NCBI GenBank assembly: GCA_950295325.1
Contig: OX485807.1
Coordinates: 15,589,001-15,653,000, forward strand
Direction of reading: 5' to 3'
Origin: Polytrichum commune
Lineage: Eukaryota; Streptophyta; Polytrichopsida; Polytrichales; Polytrichaceae
Length of the DNA: 64,000 bases
How positions within the stretch are numbered: position 1 is the stretch's first letter; each line of letters opens with the position of its first letter. A model generated the notes under the pieces. The model ran no database searches and had not been told where the DNA came from. It worked only from the letters and a program-made list of their open reading frames with translations. The translations under genes and the position numbers were made by a program. This document shows positions 1 through 12,866 of this stretch, in pieces.

Positions 1-1
1 T

Positions 2-241
2 TTCAACAGACTGCGTGACCTCCATTGTCTCCGTGGGGAATTTCGGGAGCCAATTTTCACAAGGGAGCTTCTCTCCGGAGAAATTGAAGTTGAATTTGAG
101 GTTGAATTTAAAAAGCTGAATGTGGCGCTTGCTGTTCTCGTCGATGCCAACATCTTCCGAGGATTGCTGGGAAGCCATCCCGAGGGAGCTACCAATTGCA
201 ACTCCATATCTCGTTCGATCAATCCCTCCCTTACTCCTTAA
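2..241 (+). other. Open reading frame entering from the left edge (partial, unrecognised)
   Basis: Frame 2 is open from base 2 to a TAA at 239-241, giving 79 codons without a start inside the window. The peptide alternates acidic and hydrophobic residues (for example EVEFEVEF, then ALAVLVDANIFRGLLG). I recognise no family. A degraded second copy of its middle part lies about 0.3 kb downstream, which suggests either the last exon of a gene with a duplicated tail or a pseudogene fragment. It could also be chance, since 79 codons is short. Confidence 0.22.
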
Positions 242-480
242 ACCTTACACCATAAACCTTAAACCCTCTCGACTACTGATGGAAAATACGACATGCATAT
301 GATAATTAGTAGAGACATGTGAATCGGATGACAATATCTGCAAGTGTCCGGGAAATATGCATAAAATTGAGGCGATTGAGTCCATCTAATTTGAAGTTAC
401 GTTGGAGGTTGAATTTGAAAAAACATTCGTGCATGCTGCTCTCGATGTGAACATCTTCCAAGGACTGCTGGGAAACCCTT
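75..480 (+). repeat. Diverged direct duplication, about 100 bp per copy
   Basis: Bases about 80-180 and 385-480 share long matching stretches (GGTTGAATTT..., ...AACATCTTCC, GGACTGCTGGGAA) with scattered substitutions. The two copies are about 300 bp apart. Both keep the reading frame ending in NIF(R/Q)GLLG, so the copied segment may once have been coding. Confidence 0.55.
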
Positions 481-764
481 CCTTAAATGTTGTATTCTGC
501 AAATCAAGATGGTATTTCTTACCCATTTCTCCTCTAAAAATAGCTCATCTCCCACATTTTAGAATCCTACGAATAAATCTCAATTTAACCCCAAAACTAC
601 ACTAAATATACCAATTAGCAAGGGTGGTACTAATCAAGTCACGCACACAATCTAGTTCAATCTTGAAATATCGAGGGCTGAAGTTGTTACCAAGTGACAC
701 TAAATTCATGACTACAGTAAATTCTATGCTCATTTACCATAGATTTCAAAAAAAATTAATGCAT

Positions 765-910
765 ACTTGTGATTAATGCACGCCACATGCTTGTCTGTGA
801 TTAGTGCATGCCACATGCTTGTCTATGATTAGTGCCAAGTGTCGGTACATTTAGTGGTAAGTGCCAAGCGTTGATACTTTCATGCCAAGTGCCGATACTT
901 TCAAGCCAAG
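765..910 (+). repeat. Short degenerate tandem repeats
   Basis: A unit of about 31 bp containing GCCACATGCTTGTCT occurs twice and is followed by several units of about 26 bp built on AAGTGC(C/T)GATACTTTCA. This looks like a decayed minisatellite. No gene overlaps it. Confidence 0.6.
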
Positions 911-1049
911 TGCTGATACCGTAGCACCATAGCTGGTTCGTGCACCTTGAAGCAAATATTCTTATTTTCTGAAAAATAAGGTTTGTTGGCTAAAAATAAA
1001 AAAATTGAAATTTCGTCTGCCATCTCTTAGCAGAATATGAGACCTAGGT

Positions 1050-1680
1050 TGTAGTCGCATGCTTCTTGTTTAAGACGCAACATAATCTTGTTCTCAGGGG
1101 AAAAACTTTCACCGATTGACATAGGAACTCAAGGTAACGATGGTTGTTACGTTTTTGATGCATATTCGAGGATTATCCCAGGGCCAAGAACACGAATAAG
1201 AATGAAGCAAAGTAGGTTGTAAGATCCACCCTTGATGATCATCCAATTTCCAACATACGTATAACCATGTCCAGTTCAACAAATCTCAGACACTACTTAC
1301 AACACACAATGCATGGAGCAGTGAGCTTTGACAATTATCCGCTCGTCAGGGACTATACAGGCCTTCCAATTCTCCATGATTGTCTGCCCACACATTAGTA
1401 GTATGTACCACCTCTTAGCTTCTTGTAACACGCAACTTAATCCTGCTCTCAGGAAAGACACATTCACTGACACAGGAACTCAGGGCAACGATGGCTGTTA
1501 CGTTTTTGGTTCACGTATGAGGATTACCGCCTGCCTAAAGAGCATGAATACGAATGAAGCGAAGTAGCAGGTTATAAGATCTGGTACTCTTGAAGATGCA
1601 GCTTCCAGCATGTGCAAGTATAACCACGTCTTCAACAAATCTCACACACATACTTACAACACATGATGTACGAATGAGTT
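1050..1680 (+). repeat. Tandem duplication, period about 351 bp
   Basis: Bases about 1065-1320 and 1420-1675 align throughout. Both contain AGGAACTCA(A/G)GG(T/C)AACGATGG and then GTTACGTTTTTG, and both end in a stretch with CAACAAATCTCA and TACTTACAACACA. Matching anchors at 1123 and 1474 give the period. The copies are clearly diverged. The reading frames in them are short and not conserved between copies. Confidence 0.7.
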
Positions 1681-3104
1681 GATGAACTATGCTGAAAGAT
1701 GTGACAAAAGTGTGATCTGAATACATACCTAGCCGAACTTGGGAAGCAAGTGAGGAGACCAAGATCAGCAGCAAGAAGATGGCGAAGGTTGCAGGTGTTG
1801 AGTAAGGAGTGAGGGATGAGAGGAGCCTCTCTGTAAGTAAGGATTGAGGTCAAGGCTGGGATGTAGGGGAGCTGGGATCTGGACCAACTTAGAACAGCAG
1901 ATCAGGAGCAAGTTGGAATCTTTTGTGTGAAATATTACTGTGATCTGTCCTCCATGTTCAGCGTTCCTCGTGAGTTTCACACTGAGGGACACTTACCAGT
2001 AAGGTCCCACAATCTTCGTTTTTTTTCTAATATTATTTTTGACTGGGCTCATAATTTCCGGTTTTTTACGATTTTTTTGGGGGGGGACTTATTTTTGCAC
2101 GAACCAGCTATGGTGCTATGATACTTTAAGTGAATAATGCCAAGAGCCAAGATGAACAACGCTTCCTAGTCTTAGATCTAAGATCTTTTGGTGGCACTAA
2201 TTCACAGCGTAAAGGAATTTAGTATCACCTTCACTAATTTCCCACCCTCACTAATTGGTATGTTTAGTGCAATGCATCACAACCAGCATTGAGTGAAATG
2301 CACTCGATCAACCCTTTCAACTCAGTAATGAGGAGTTTGCTCCCTGTTTTGGCTAAAAATGGAGAAATGACAGCTAGAAACGAAGAAACTATTGCAAAAA
2401 TACTCCCACAGAAGACTCCATGTACTAAAGCCGAGACTTGGGCTAGAACATCCAAGATTTCAGTGTAAATCCACTGTGATCGATCCCCTTACCAAGGCCA
2501 TTTGAAATTGTCATCATCATATCTCCTGGTCTAAATGTAGAGAGTTTCTGGCATGTGCCTGCACCAAGTCTAATAAGGTGTCCTCCTGAGCAGTAGTAAG
2601 AGCTTCACAAACTGCTCTTTTGTAATTATTTCCTAAGCCTAGTATGTGGATAGAGCAGACTGCCTTGTAGCCTATTTGCCTCCAACCCCCTGCACATCAC
2701 AAGAAAGTGAGAATCTTCCTGTAACAAAGAGTGTATGTGAACCTTGAAAAGCAATCCAACAAAAACAATCTTGCAGATGCAGAGAAGGCTATGAGTTGAC
2801 TCTTGGTTGAACTCTTGCATGACAATAGAGTTATCCTTTAACTCAATGGGACTTTTCAACGTAAATTGGCCCCCTTTGATATTTCAGTGGTTATTTTGCG
2901 TACAATATTAATAATTTCTTTCCATTTGTGGTCCATGTTTGGAGGTAGGGTCCATGGTCATTAGGGGCCAAACTCATTTTAGCACCTCAAGCAATGAATG
3001 AACCGAAATGAAACGATCTTCCTTCAAACCTCCAAGCATGTACCAAAAACCTACCAAAATGGAAGGTGTTGTATGCAAAACAACCAACGAAAAGTCATGT
3101 TGAG
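1681..3104. other. Intergenic stretch 3' of the TAF1A-like gene
   Basis: No gene is supported here. About 2820-2865 (minus) encodes a peptide with the string SPIELKDNS that recurs near-identically at about 9110-9160 (plus), so both are pieces of one dispersed repeat. G and T homopolymers lie near 2020-2090. Confidence 0.4.
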
Positions 3105-6100
3105 TTAGAGGAAAACTCTAATAGTTCTAGGGATGCAGATTATAATCTCTGGTGTCACGCACTTCAATGAACAGCCTTGAAACCAACTCTCTAGCAAAGA
3201 CTGGACCATCAAAATGAAAAGAAACTTGCCATCAATTTGTTGCTCGATGTCTACACTTCTCTCATGAAAATGTTTTTGCCTCCACCATAATTTCCTATCA
3301 CCCCACATATTCTCTCTCCAATCAGTGAAGTAACCATTCTGTGAACTACTCTGCCGCTCTACAATTTCCTTGCCCTCCTCCATAATGCCTGACGTTTGTC
3401 CCACAGTTGTGGGTTTGCCTTTTGCCAACTCTTTGTCCCATTGCTGATCCAGGTACAGTAAACAAGCTGCCAATTTTTGCCACACCTCTAACAGTCCTGC
3501 TTCGACATCCAAATGTGTTGCAATACATTCCACTAGAGCCTCCGTCTTATATTCACCTGTGCAAAAAGTAGGCTCAGATAACCTTTTCTATGGTTTTAGA
3601 CAGATTTGAGCTCAGAAATACTTACTTGCAGCTAAGAACAACTAAACTTTCCATTCTCCACGTTAGGCATGTGGTTGTGACAAACTTCAACTCATCACTT
3701 CTGATTTGAGGAAAAATAATGGGTTGAATAAATGGGTGAACATGTAAACGAACACATAAGGTATGAAATAGGCACCTGAAGTATGTAAGTCAATAAGCAC
3801 TTTGAGGGAATGTGAAGAGGATGGGTTGATGTGGAGGATGGAGGCATAACACTCTGCAAGAGGTCCTGTGTCTTTTGAACCAATTGATTCTAACAGTAGA
3901 GCCTTAATGCTGTTCAGAAATCACCAACAATAAAATGTCAATTTCTCCCTATGTGACTCCACAGGCTGTAAAGAGGTAAACCAACTGGAAACTTTGCCTA
4001 AAGATCACCTGTAAGTGCGTTACAGCACACAGACAGATGGCTATCTACCGTTCAAATCCACTTTTTGAGAGGAGACTGAGAATTAAGAAAGAGAAAAAGT
4101 TTACTGATAATTCAAAATTGCAAAAATAGTGGTCGCCATGTTAAGTAGAGCACCTGAGAGGTAGAAGATGAGGAGCATCACAGCACTTGTCAATCTCTTT
4201 AATTGCCCCCTTCACGTCCCCTGCAGCAAGCAACAACTATTCCCACAAAATGGAAACTTCAGGCTATGAAAAATAGAATTGTGGATAGCGGTTGTGGCCT
4301 GAAAATTCTTCCCAACATCAAAGAGGAAGGAAACCCCTACTTTCATCTTAACTTAAGGCCAAGTTACTGATTCAAAATATCTTGAAGACTCCAGGTAAAT
4401 CAGCACATTATTTCAAATGATACCCTCACACAGTTTGACCTATTCATGAAGGGGGAACCTACATCATAACAACTAAATTTTTAGGGAACTGTTAAAAGTG
4501 TGGACTAAGTGGACAATGTAAAAGTACCTGGACTAAGGGAAGCAGAGCAGGGGTCATGTTGGTGGCTAACGACATTGCTCGCCTAAAACACTTGATTGCA
4601 TTAACATGGGCGTCACGGGTTCGTCCATTGTCCATGGGCACTCTATACAAAGAATTTGTTCTTGTTTGTGGTAGTCGCACTGGGAACAGCCTTCGATCCA
4701 AATCTGCGAACATGATATATGATCATGAATACATATTGCATGCATTTAGTCAATATAGTCTAAACTTCAAGATCACGGTAAAGTCCTCTTCTCTCTGACA
4801 TTGGGACTACTCACCCTAAGCTTCTTGTCTTCAGTGTTTAATTTTTGCACAGATTTCAATATCATCACTTCATTGTGGTCCATACATGACTTAAATTAGC
4901 AGTGCTAGCAAGTTCCCTTTCACCATCTAAATAAATGTAGTTTTCTACTAAAGATTGAAATCTACAAAGTGTTTTGCTTGAAGGCAGAAAAAGAAGTAAA
5001 ATTCAACTTCTCAAGAAGGTCCACTTTTGCAGACACACACACACCAGGAGTCCACCGCACAACTGCTATCGTCCAAAAATCATCAAGTTCGTATTCTTCT
5101 TCATCATCTTCATAAAGCCCACGTTGAATGCCCTGGCTGCCCAAATGCCTCCCTCCTACATCCAAAGCTTCCATATCTTCACTTAACCCAAATTCAAGAT
5201 CATCCGGTTGTCCACTCACCATAGAACCCAACCAATTTTCGTCGAAGTCTTGTAGATCCATAATAGTATCATTCTCCCCACCGCCCTCTTCATAATCTTC
5301 CCGATCTGCTCCATGTTGGGGTCTTGCACCAAGGTCCTGTACAAAGTGCTTCTCGACTTCTTGGACTGCCCGATCGTACCATAGTCTGTGCAGTGTATAC
5401 CCGTGACATAGATTTATAGTTGGATCGTCACGAAATGGTGGTATATCAATAATGCTGTCACAATCTTCCCACATTTCATCAGTACTATGTTTCCAAAAGA
5501 ATGTGTATCATGTGAAAGTAACTTATGCACAAATACATCTCAGGGTGCTTTTGCACACAACCACTGTTTTAGTGGTTGGTGGTTGTAGTTTACTTTCTTT
5601 GCCCCTATATTTGAGGGATAAGGAAGGACTGAGTGCATTGATAACAACCACAACCACAAACACAACTACTCTACCATGCTCAACTATGATACAAATATAG
5701 TTAGTAGTTGCAATGATGGTTGTAGTTTACTTTCTTTGATTCTATTTTGTTAATAATTGCTATGTGACACCGCGAAAGAACTTCAAGGCCAAAGCATGGG
5801 AGAGGATTTGTAGGAGGCAACTACTCTAACACAAACTTTCCACCACAATACATAAATTGTTTGTCTCCACTTCACGGATTGCACCAGTAGGAAGGAGGGA
5901 CGATCATTGGGGTCAAATCCGCTCTTCCACTACAAGTAGTAGTCATGTGTAAATGGAAAAAAACCGTAGTCGTGGTTGAAGGTGGGGATAACCCTAACTC
6001 AACCACAGCGGTGGTTGTGTTTAAACACACCTTCAGTCTGCATTGCATAACTATGCCTTCACAAAGTCAGGCTCAAAAGATTTATATTGCTGTAGATAGT

Positions 6101-7667
6101 GAAACTTTGAATTTACTTGACATCGGGCTCTGGAACACTGATTGTGGTGTGCAAAACATAAGCTAGCAAGACACGTAAATTGACTAACTATAGCACTTCA
6201 ACTTCATACACAAAAAAGAGAGTCATGAAAGGACATACGGTCGAAGTTCATTGTATGCATCATCATATGAAGCAGAGTCACCCAAGGTCATGAAATAAAG
6301 TGCCAACTCCATTTGAACCTGCCCTCGTAGTTTCTGGTTTAAATAGGAGAATTCATCCAGCAAAATTAGTCACACAAACAAGATGCAGGTCCCTGAAGGT
6401 GACAATTCAAAAGAACGAGGTGTTTTCAGTTAAGGTGAGGATGGACTTGAAGCAAATCACAATCTACAGGCTTTCCTCAAGCTCATATTCCACAACTACT
6501 GAATTCATAGCCCTGAACCAAAGAAAACTTAAAACTTCCACAAGAGGTGTATGAATCTTGCAACGAACAAGATCTGAACAATTCCCAAACTTCTGCCTAG
6601 GCAGCTCAGAGAAAGAGCCTCCAAATGTACACACAAAACCTTTTGTTGGACAAGTGCTCATAATTAAACCCCAGGATGTGCAACATTTTGAACAAAATCA
6701 GTAAACCAACTGTTCTCCACCATGGTGTTAGCTAGCATTAAAAGACATAAGTAACTATGGACGATGACAACAGAAGGACCGGATTTGGAAAAAAGAAGTA
6801 TTAAACATACTTCACATCAGTACTGAGTGTTGTGGATAACGAAAAACCTACCGGATTGACTTGCTTTCGCTGCAGGATTCGATATAAACGCTTAAACCTC
6901 AAAATATTTGAGTTCCCTGTATCCACCTGCCTCAGAACCTCCATTGCTGCCTGAATCAATTTCACACCACATCCAAAATAAATGACTTGTATCTCAGAGA
7001 TATAGGAAACAAAAGACCAACACATGCTTCCATAACCTTACAATCCCGTTTTGTGAGTCAATAATCTCAGGGTTCCTTATGTCAGCAACTTCTATCCTCC
7101 CAAAGAAACATCGAAGCACAAATCCTGAAGTTGAAGCACAAAGTTACCCAATTCTCAAAATCCCTCAACCTTACCAAGGGAAAAATACCAACAAATGCTT
7201 CGGAAAGCTTACAATACTATTTCGTAAGTTACAAAATGATTCCCGGTGCTCTTTTGTCAGCAATTCCTGTCCTTCCAAAGAAATCATCAAAGCACAAATC
7301 CTACAGTGAAACACTAAATTACCCAATCCTCAAAAACTCTTAAATTTACCCAATAGTAAGCCGTATCACGATGTAACTCGTGATCAGCTATGGTGCCCGC
7401 TTGAAGCAACACAGACACAACGCCAGCAGCATCGGGGTACAAATGCTGCTGGAACAATGCGGACAGCACCGCTCGCAATTTGGCTCGATGGTAAGGATCC
7501 AAATCGGTTGTGCCTGCATCCTTCGCGTGTATTTTCCGCCATTGCACACCGTCACGCTTCGGTTTCAATGCTTTCGGGAGCACAAGGTTCTTCGCCCTCT
7601 TCAATCTCAATCTTCTGTCCGCTATCCTTGCGTCCAATATCTCCTGCTCCTGCTCACCCTCTTCCAT
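3105..7667 (-). CDS. TAF1A: TAF1A-like subunit of the RNA polymerase I promoter factor (SL1/TIF-IB)
   Basis: Eight exons join in frame by GT-AG sites: 7667-7350, 6950-6852, 6318-6239, 5454-5045, 4703-4528, 4236-4154, 3909-3776 and 3556-3105, giving 583 aa, in the usual size range of plant homologues. Landmarks of the plant family as I recall them: Lys/Arg-rich start then a helical LRAVLSALFQQH block (residues 60-95), FWVAMELL-like start of exon 2, acidic insert, FPVRLP (309-314), LLPLVQ-LLLAAGDVKGAI (about 355-372), a SHSL helix in exon 7 and WWRQKHF (524-530). The family is helical, TPR-like, and acts in the nucleolus with TBP to recruit Pol I to the rDNA promoter. The start at 7667 is the first ATG, but the frame stays open a little upstream. 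The C-terminal 40 residues align least well and could be mis-spliced. Confidence 0.75.
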
Positions 7668-7967
7668 GTCGATCGATGCCCTCGAAATGCTTGCGGGTCT
7701 CGAGAATCTTTGGAGTCCAGGTATTTGTTGCGAATCACGAAGATCGGGCTCTTGTCAGAGAAACCTACCGCAGAATGAAAGGTAAATTATGTTCGGGATT
7801 GAATTTCTCAGGGTTTAGAGTTTAAGGGTTCGGGCCATGAATGCAACTCGACCATTCATTGTTCTCGCAATTTCTACGTGCGAAAATTCGGTGCCTTGGA
7901 ATTCGATTGTACAGTGACAATCCATGCACAATTTTTTTCAGAAGCTCCAATTTCTGTGCACTCTGAT

Positions 7968-7975
7968 TAGGGTTT
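7968..7975 (-). promoter_or_regulatory. Telo-box upstream of the TAF1A-like gene
   Basis: TAGGGTTT (AAACCCTA on the gene strand) lies about 300 bp before the ATG. Known biology: telo-boxes are enriched in plant promoters of ribosome-biogenesis and translation genes. A related GGGTTTAGAGTTTAAGGGTT tract is at 7811-7830. Confidence 0.5.
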
Positions 7976-7999
7976 AGGCTTTTAAGAGCGTATGCTCTT

Positions 8000-10900
8000 C
8001 ACGGTATTCGTATACGTAGAGTGCGTACGCAAATAAATAATATAGAGAATGCATATATAATACGTATATTTGAGGCGTACATTTTGTTCTGTATAAATAC
8101 CATGTATTTTACTCCTTTGCTTTTCGAATACTTTTTTGGTATTCGATATCTACACGGATGTATATTCACACAATCTTGGCCACGAAGATCCTTAATTAAT
8201 TTAGGCATTCTACTAATCACCCTTCCAGTCGTCCTAATTAATATGTCTTGTACGAGAGTTGGGCTCGAAACATAAACACATACAAATAGGCAAGTGTTAG
8301 TTTTGTAGATGGATAATGTTTGGTCATCATTGCCACTTATTATCATATTATCATATTTCTTAATTTCTGCAATATGGTGTGCTTAACACGGAATCAAGTT
8401 CACATGCTCATTTAGGTTTTATTCTACTATTAATACATCGTTGTTTACAAATTTTACATTCAAATGCAATTCGGTTTCCTTTGTGTCACACGACAAACTG
8501 TATGGATGTTATCTTCAAGAAGTAGGAAAAATGAATCTTGACTAAACTAGGTTAGTCACTGCAACATATGGACACTTGAGAACTAAACAGGTGGTTGACA
8601 TCAACAAGGCACACATTTTGTACACATATGACTATTCTTGTGATTTTCTCCAAACTCAGCTTACGCCCAAGAGTTTTGTATCGATTTGGTGCATGTGTGG
8701 TTCACGAACCTAACCTCCAAGTAGCAATGCACACAACCTAAGTCAACCTAAGTTTTAGGCGTCAAATGGACAAACCGTGACAAATAATCCACACAATCCA
8801 AAACTTGTAATTTACATAAGAAGAAGATTATGCCCCCCCCCCCCCCCTTATGCCCTCCACTTGAAGTTTCTTAGGGTGACCGATACATTCAAGCACATTC
8901 CAACTCACTTCAAAAAAGCCACATGTGCTAGCAATTTGTTTACAAAGTTCTAAACAATGTGCATTATTTCTACATGCCAATTATAAAAATGAGCCGCTAG
9001 GGGCCAAAGGCCCACCGCTGGTGGGAGAAGAAGTCCACAAGGAAGTTGGCAAAGCAGGAAGTTGATGAATTTCAACCTTCGTACCAAATGGAAAATCATG
9101 GGGGACCAACTCTTGAAAAAAGTCCCATTAAATTAAAGGATAACTCTAATATGCGAAACTCAATATACATGCAGGTAATTAAATTATATTGTAGCCTTCT
9201 AATCACACTTCTATTAATTCAACAAATTGAGCTCATGCACCTTGAGTAAACCGATCTGGAAGTAATTCCATCCATAAGCATAGAAAACTGCATGAAGCAT
9301 TGATGGATTACTACTATGCTATAAAACATGCTCCCAACATCGCCACAGCCGGGCACAACATGTCACTTTACTTGGCTCCTGCAAATCATGTGAAAAGTTT
9401 TTAAATGTTAATCTTCTTACCTCAAGTGTTAAGAACCTTGTAGGTTTGGACTTACATGATTTTATTTCAGAACTTGTTTCAAAAATTATTACGAGTTACA
9501 TATCCTACAAAAAGTAGGCGCAAAGCTAAAAGTGTCCATTTAAGGCCCATTTACCTTAGGGCTGATATTGTTTCAATTTGTAAGGTATAAAAAAAAACAT
9601 TTAAAAATTATGCATCACCCACAAGATTGATACTATAACCCTAAATCCTAAAAATCTCAAAAGGATACACTTGCCTCTCCCTGCTTATCAACTTCAGCCT
9701 TGCACTCTTAAAGAAGAGGTTGTTGTGCATCCACCTTTGCCTTTTTTCTTACATTTGATCAACTTCTAAAGCCTCTGTGACAGCTGAAAATTGGTCAAGA
9801 AAATCGAATGGTATTTTTGAAACTGGGGTTGACATGATCACAAAATGCATATAATAACAACATTAAGTGAGAATTATGCTGTCAAATTCACTTACATGTC
9901 ATTTTTTACAATCAGAATGTCAGATAACCACCAAAGAATCCAAACAAGAAAACAAGTGTAGAGTTCACAATACTTTGCTTGTTCTAATTGACATTATTTC
10001 TTCATGGGATTGAGAATGAGAATTTCCCGAAGTTCACATTATTGAATGAAGACATTTTTGTTCTTGTTCTTGTGATTGTTCCAGAAATTTAAGTTGATGT
10101 GGAATTTGTAATATATTAAACCCTGAGCTAATGCCCTCAAATCTATCAACCTATTCAATTTTAATTACCCATAAATTAAAGGAGGAGAATGCAACAACAC
10201 GAATAGCTGACCAACAATTGTAAATAAGTTACTATGAGTTGTGGATTCGAGTGCCGAGTGGATGGTACAAGCTACCGTGTTAATTTCGTTGAGTTAACGT
10301 AGAAGAACATTTCATCATAACATGAGCAACTTTATTAGCGTACGGGAATAAATCGCAACTTCCATTCATATATATAACATGCACAATCTGCACTTTCGTT
10401 AGCACACAAACGTATCTAACAACATATATAATCTACATGTACAAAAAAAAGACCACAACATAATAAAAAGAAGACGGTATTTTTATTATCTATTTGTGAA
10501 TTTCTTCTTGAGCATCCAATACAAAGGGTCGGCCGATGGGCGGTCTGTCATAATATTGTAGCTTCGGAAAGGCTCAGATTGGTACATGCATATTAGTCAT
10601 TTTTCCTTCCTATCAGCCATATACTTTCGTGTAGTGGTATAGACAATGTCCATATGAAAAATGTTGTGCAAATGGAATGTATAGTCTAGCGTCGCCCCTC
10701 ATCTTGAGATGTAGGGACCGGGCGTGTTGACGTAGTCACTTGTGTGATGATATCGTTTGGCCTATATACACTCATCTATTGTCCATGACATGAATTATGC
10801 AATGTAGTGAGTATTAAGAGTTATATCCAATGTAACGATGAAGCACAAATGCGAAATTATAGACGTGATAAATAAGATGTACCTACAGGTTATAGTGTAG

Positions 10901-12134
10901 ACGTTCAAAGATCGCGCTTCCCGTTTTTTGGACGGTAAGTTTTTGCATGAGCTGGAACCGGCGCATCATCGAACCCTGGAGTAAAATTAGATTTGCAGTT
11001 GGAGGAATAAGGACCAGTGGATCGATTTGCGTCTGGATGTTTTATTCCTTCATTGCACGCAATATAGATTATGCACGATCTTAGGACAGATCGGACCATG
11101 TTGTGGTGTCGGTGAATCCAAATTCATGGTAAAAACGAAACATTTGATGTGGTGCCAAATCTCCAAAGACGACGGTCTTAAGCAATGTTTTGGCTCTCCA
11201 AGCGAAGTGTGACTTCAATGTTTGCATATTGGACATGTAACACGTCTAGAAGCACCTTCAAGTAACATGAGAATGATGTGCATTTAGAAAATTACAGTGG
11301 TAATGATATGTATATGGATGGAAACAAAATTATTTGGTAATTTAAAAAAATAGTATTACATGATGCAATGAGTGTTCGAAACAATGAGTATAGGTGCATA
11401 AGGTAGAAGGTGTTTAAACCAACACTTTAAGCCATTGCGGGTACATATGGCCATATTACGGGGGGGGAATAGTGGATCATATTATTATTTCAACCCAAAA
11501 TAGCCTCAAATAAATAAAAAATATTTTCAGTGGAAGTATAATATTTTATGAATTGTCAAAGTCAAAACTAGTAGTTTCTTAATTCCACTAGCTAGGCCAG
11601 GCGAGTAAAGTGAGTGAGGAACCCAAGGACCAACTCATTTATTATATAATCTCAACCTTTACTAAATACATATTAGGCCTACCGGGCTTATAGTCTCATT
11701 AAGCCCCACCATGCAAAGCGTTAAACCAATTTGAATCTAATCATGAGCCAAACCTAGTGGATGTGTGTCAAGATCCCAACCTACTGAGTCTACCAACCAG
11801 GCCCTACACTTTAACCACTACACCTACATGACATATTCTAACCTCCTTCGTATCATGAACCAATCCCCTTGGCTTTGTGGGCCTAATTCCTTGGCAACAA
11901 CCTTGACTTTAGGTACCAACCTGCATTTTCACCATTGGTTATCATTAGTGTAAAATATTGTTAAGTTATTAAAAATGGTAATCGCAAATATTCATTTAGA
12001 TTTAGAATGGGTTTAGACTTTCATTAAGGTAGATGGGTCTTTAATGGTTATTTCTAATAACTATTTTTTATTCTAATTGTCTAAAATAAAATTATAAAAC
12101 ACATATAAACTAATCTAGCATACCTTCTCTTGTA
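8000..12134. other. AT-rich intergenic region with decayed repeats
   Basis: No intact gene is visible. Items seen: a run of about 14 C at 8834-8847, a dispersed-repeat piece at about 9045-9165 that matches 2820-2865 in inverse orientation, and a minus-strand frame at 10587-10478 ending PLYWMLKKKFTNR and a stop. That frame could be the last exon of a lost gene or of a transposon. A minus frame at 11099-10905 might belong to the same relic. A G run is at 11461-11467. Confidence 0.35.
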
Positions 12135-12234
12135 GTTCAATTTGGAAATGATGACCCCGTTGTTAGCCACTCTCTACGAGGGGCTTCGGGATAATGCACC
12201 CAAACTGGCTCTTGCAATGGACATAAATTTTTAC

Positions 12235-12272
<38 letters not shown>
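12235..12272. repeat. (TA)n microsatellite plus poly-T
   Basis: About 11 TA dinucleotides (12235-12256) run into about 16 T. It lies close to the 3' side of the transposase relic and may be near that element's end. Confidence 0.9.
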
Positions 12273-12866
12273 CATAGTCCTTCTCCATATGCAAACTTTT
12301 TTATTCAACTTAAACAGTGGATGCATTGTACCACAACATGGGGCCCGGTATGCCCCCCTAGCAAGAGGTTTATTAGCTCTTATTTCCTTGTGCAATTTTA
12401 CCCCAATTTCAATGCATCGTTTAGTTGGCCACATTACTCCATGTTCTTCTGCACGTTCTTCGGCCCTTACTTTCTTCTCCTCTGTCTTTTGTTTTTCTTG
12501 TTTTGCCTTTCAATTTTTATTAATTTCAATGTCAGCATTTTTCTTCTATTTTTCTCTTGGTACCTCCTCACGTGTCTCTTGCTTTTGTTCTAAAACGGAA
12601 ATGTATTTATCACTAGTCATAATTATAGATTTTGAATAATCTATAAATGATGTGTCACGATTCCGTCGAGGAATCGACACGGTTTGTGGAAGGGCTAGAA
12701 TTGATGTCAACCTTAACGATGCATTTGGGTCAACTTCATCCAACTCTTGTAAAATCCTACATACCCCGTCAGTATCTTGCTCCCCCATTTCCACCCCCTC
12801 GTGCACACCCTGCATTGTATTCCCCTCATCATCTCTTAATGCCACCATATATTGAATTCCACCTAT

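Noticed and set aside
230-275. Telomere-like AAACCTTA/AAACCCT repeats as an interstitial telomere
   Set aside because: Only three degenerate units; too few to call a telomeric tract.
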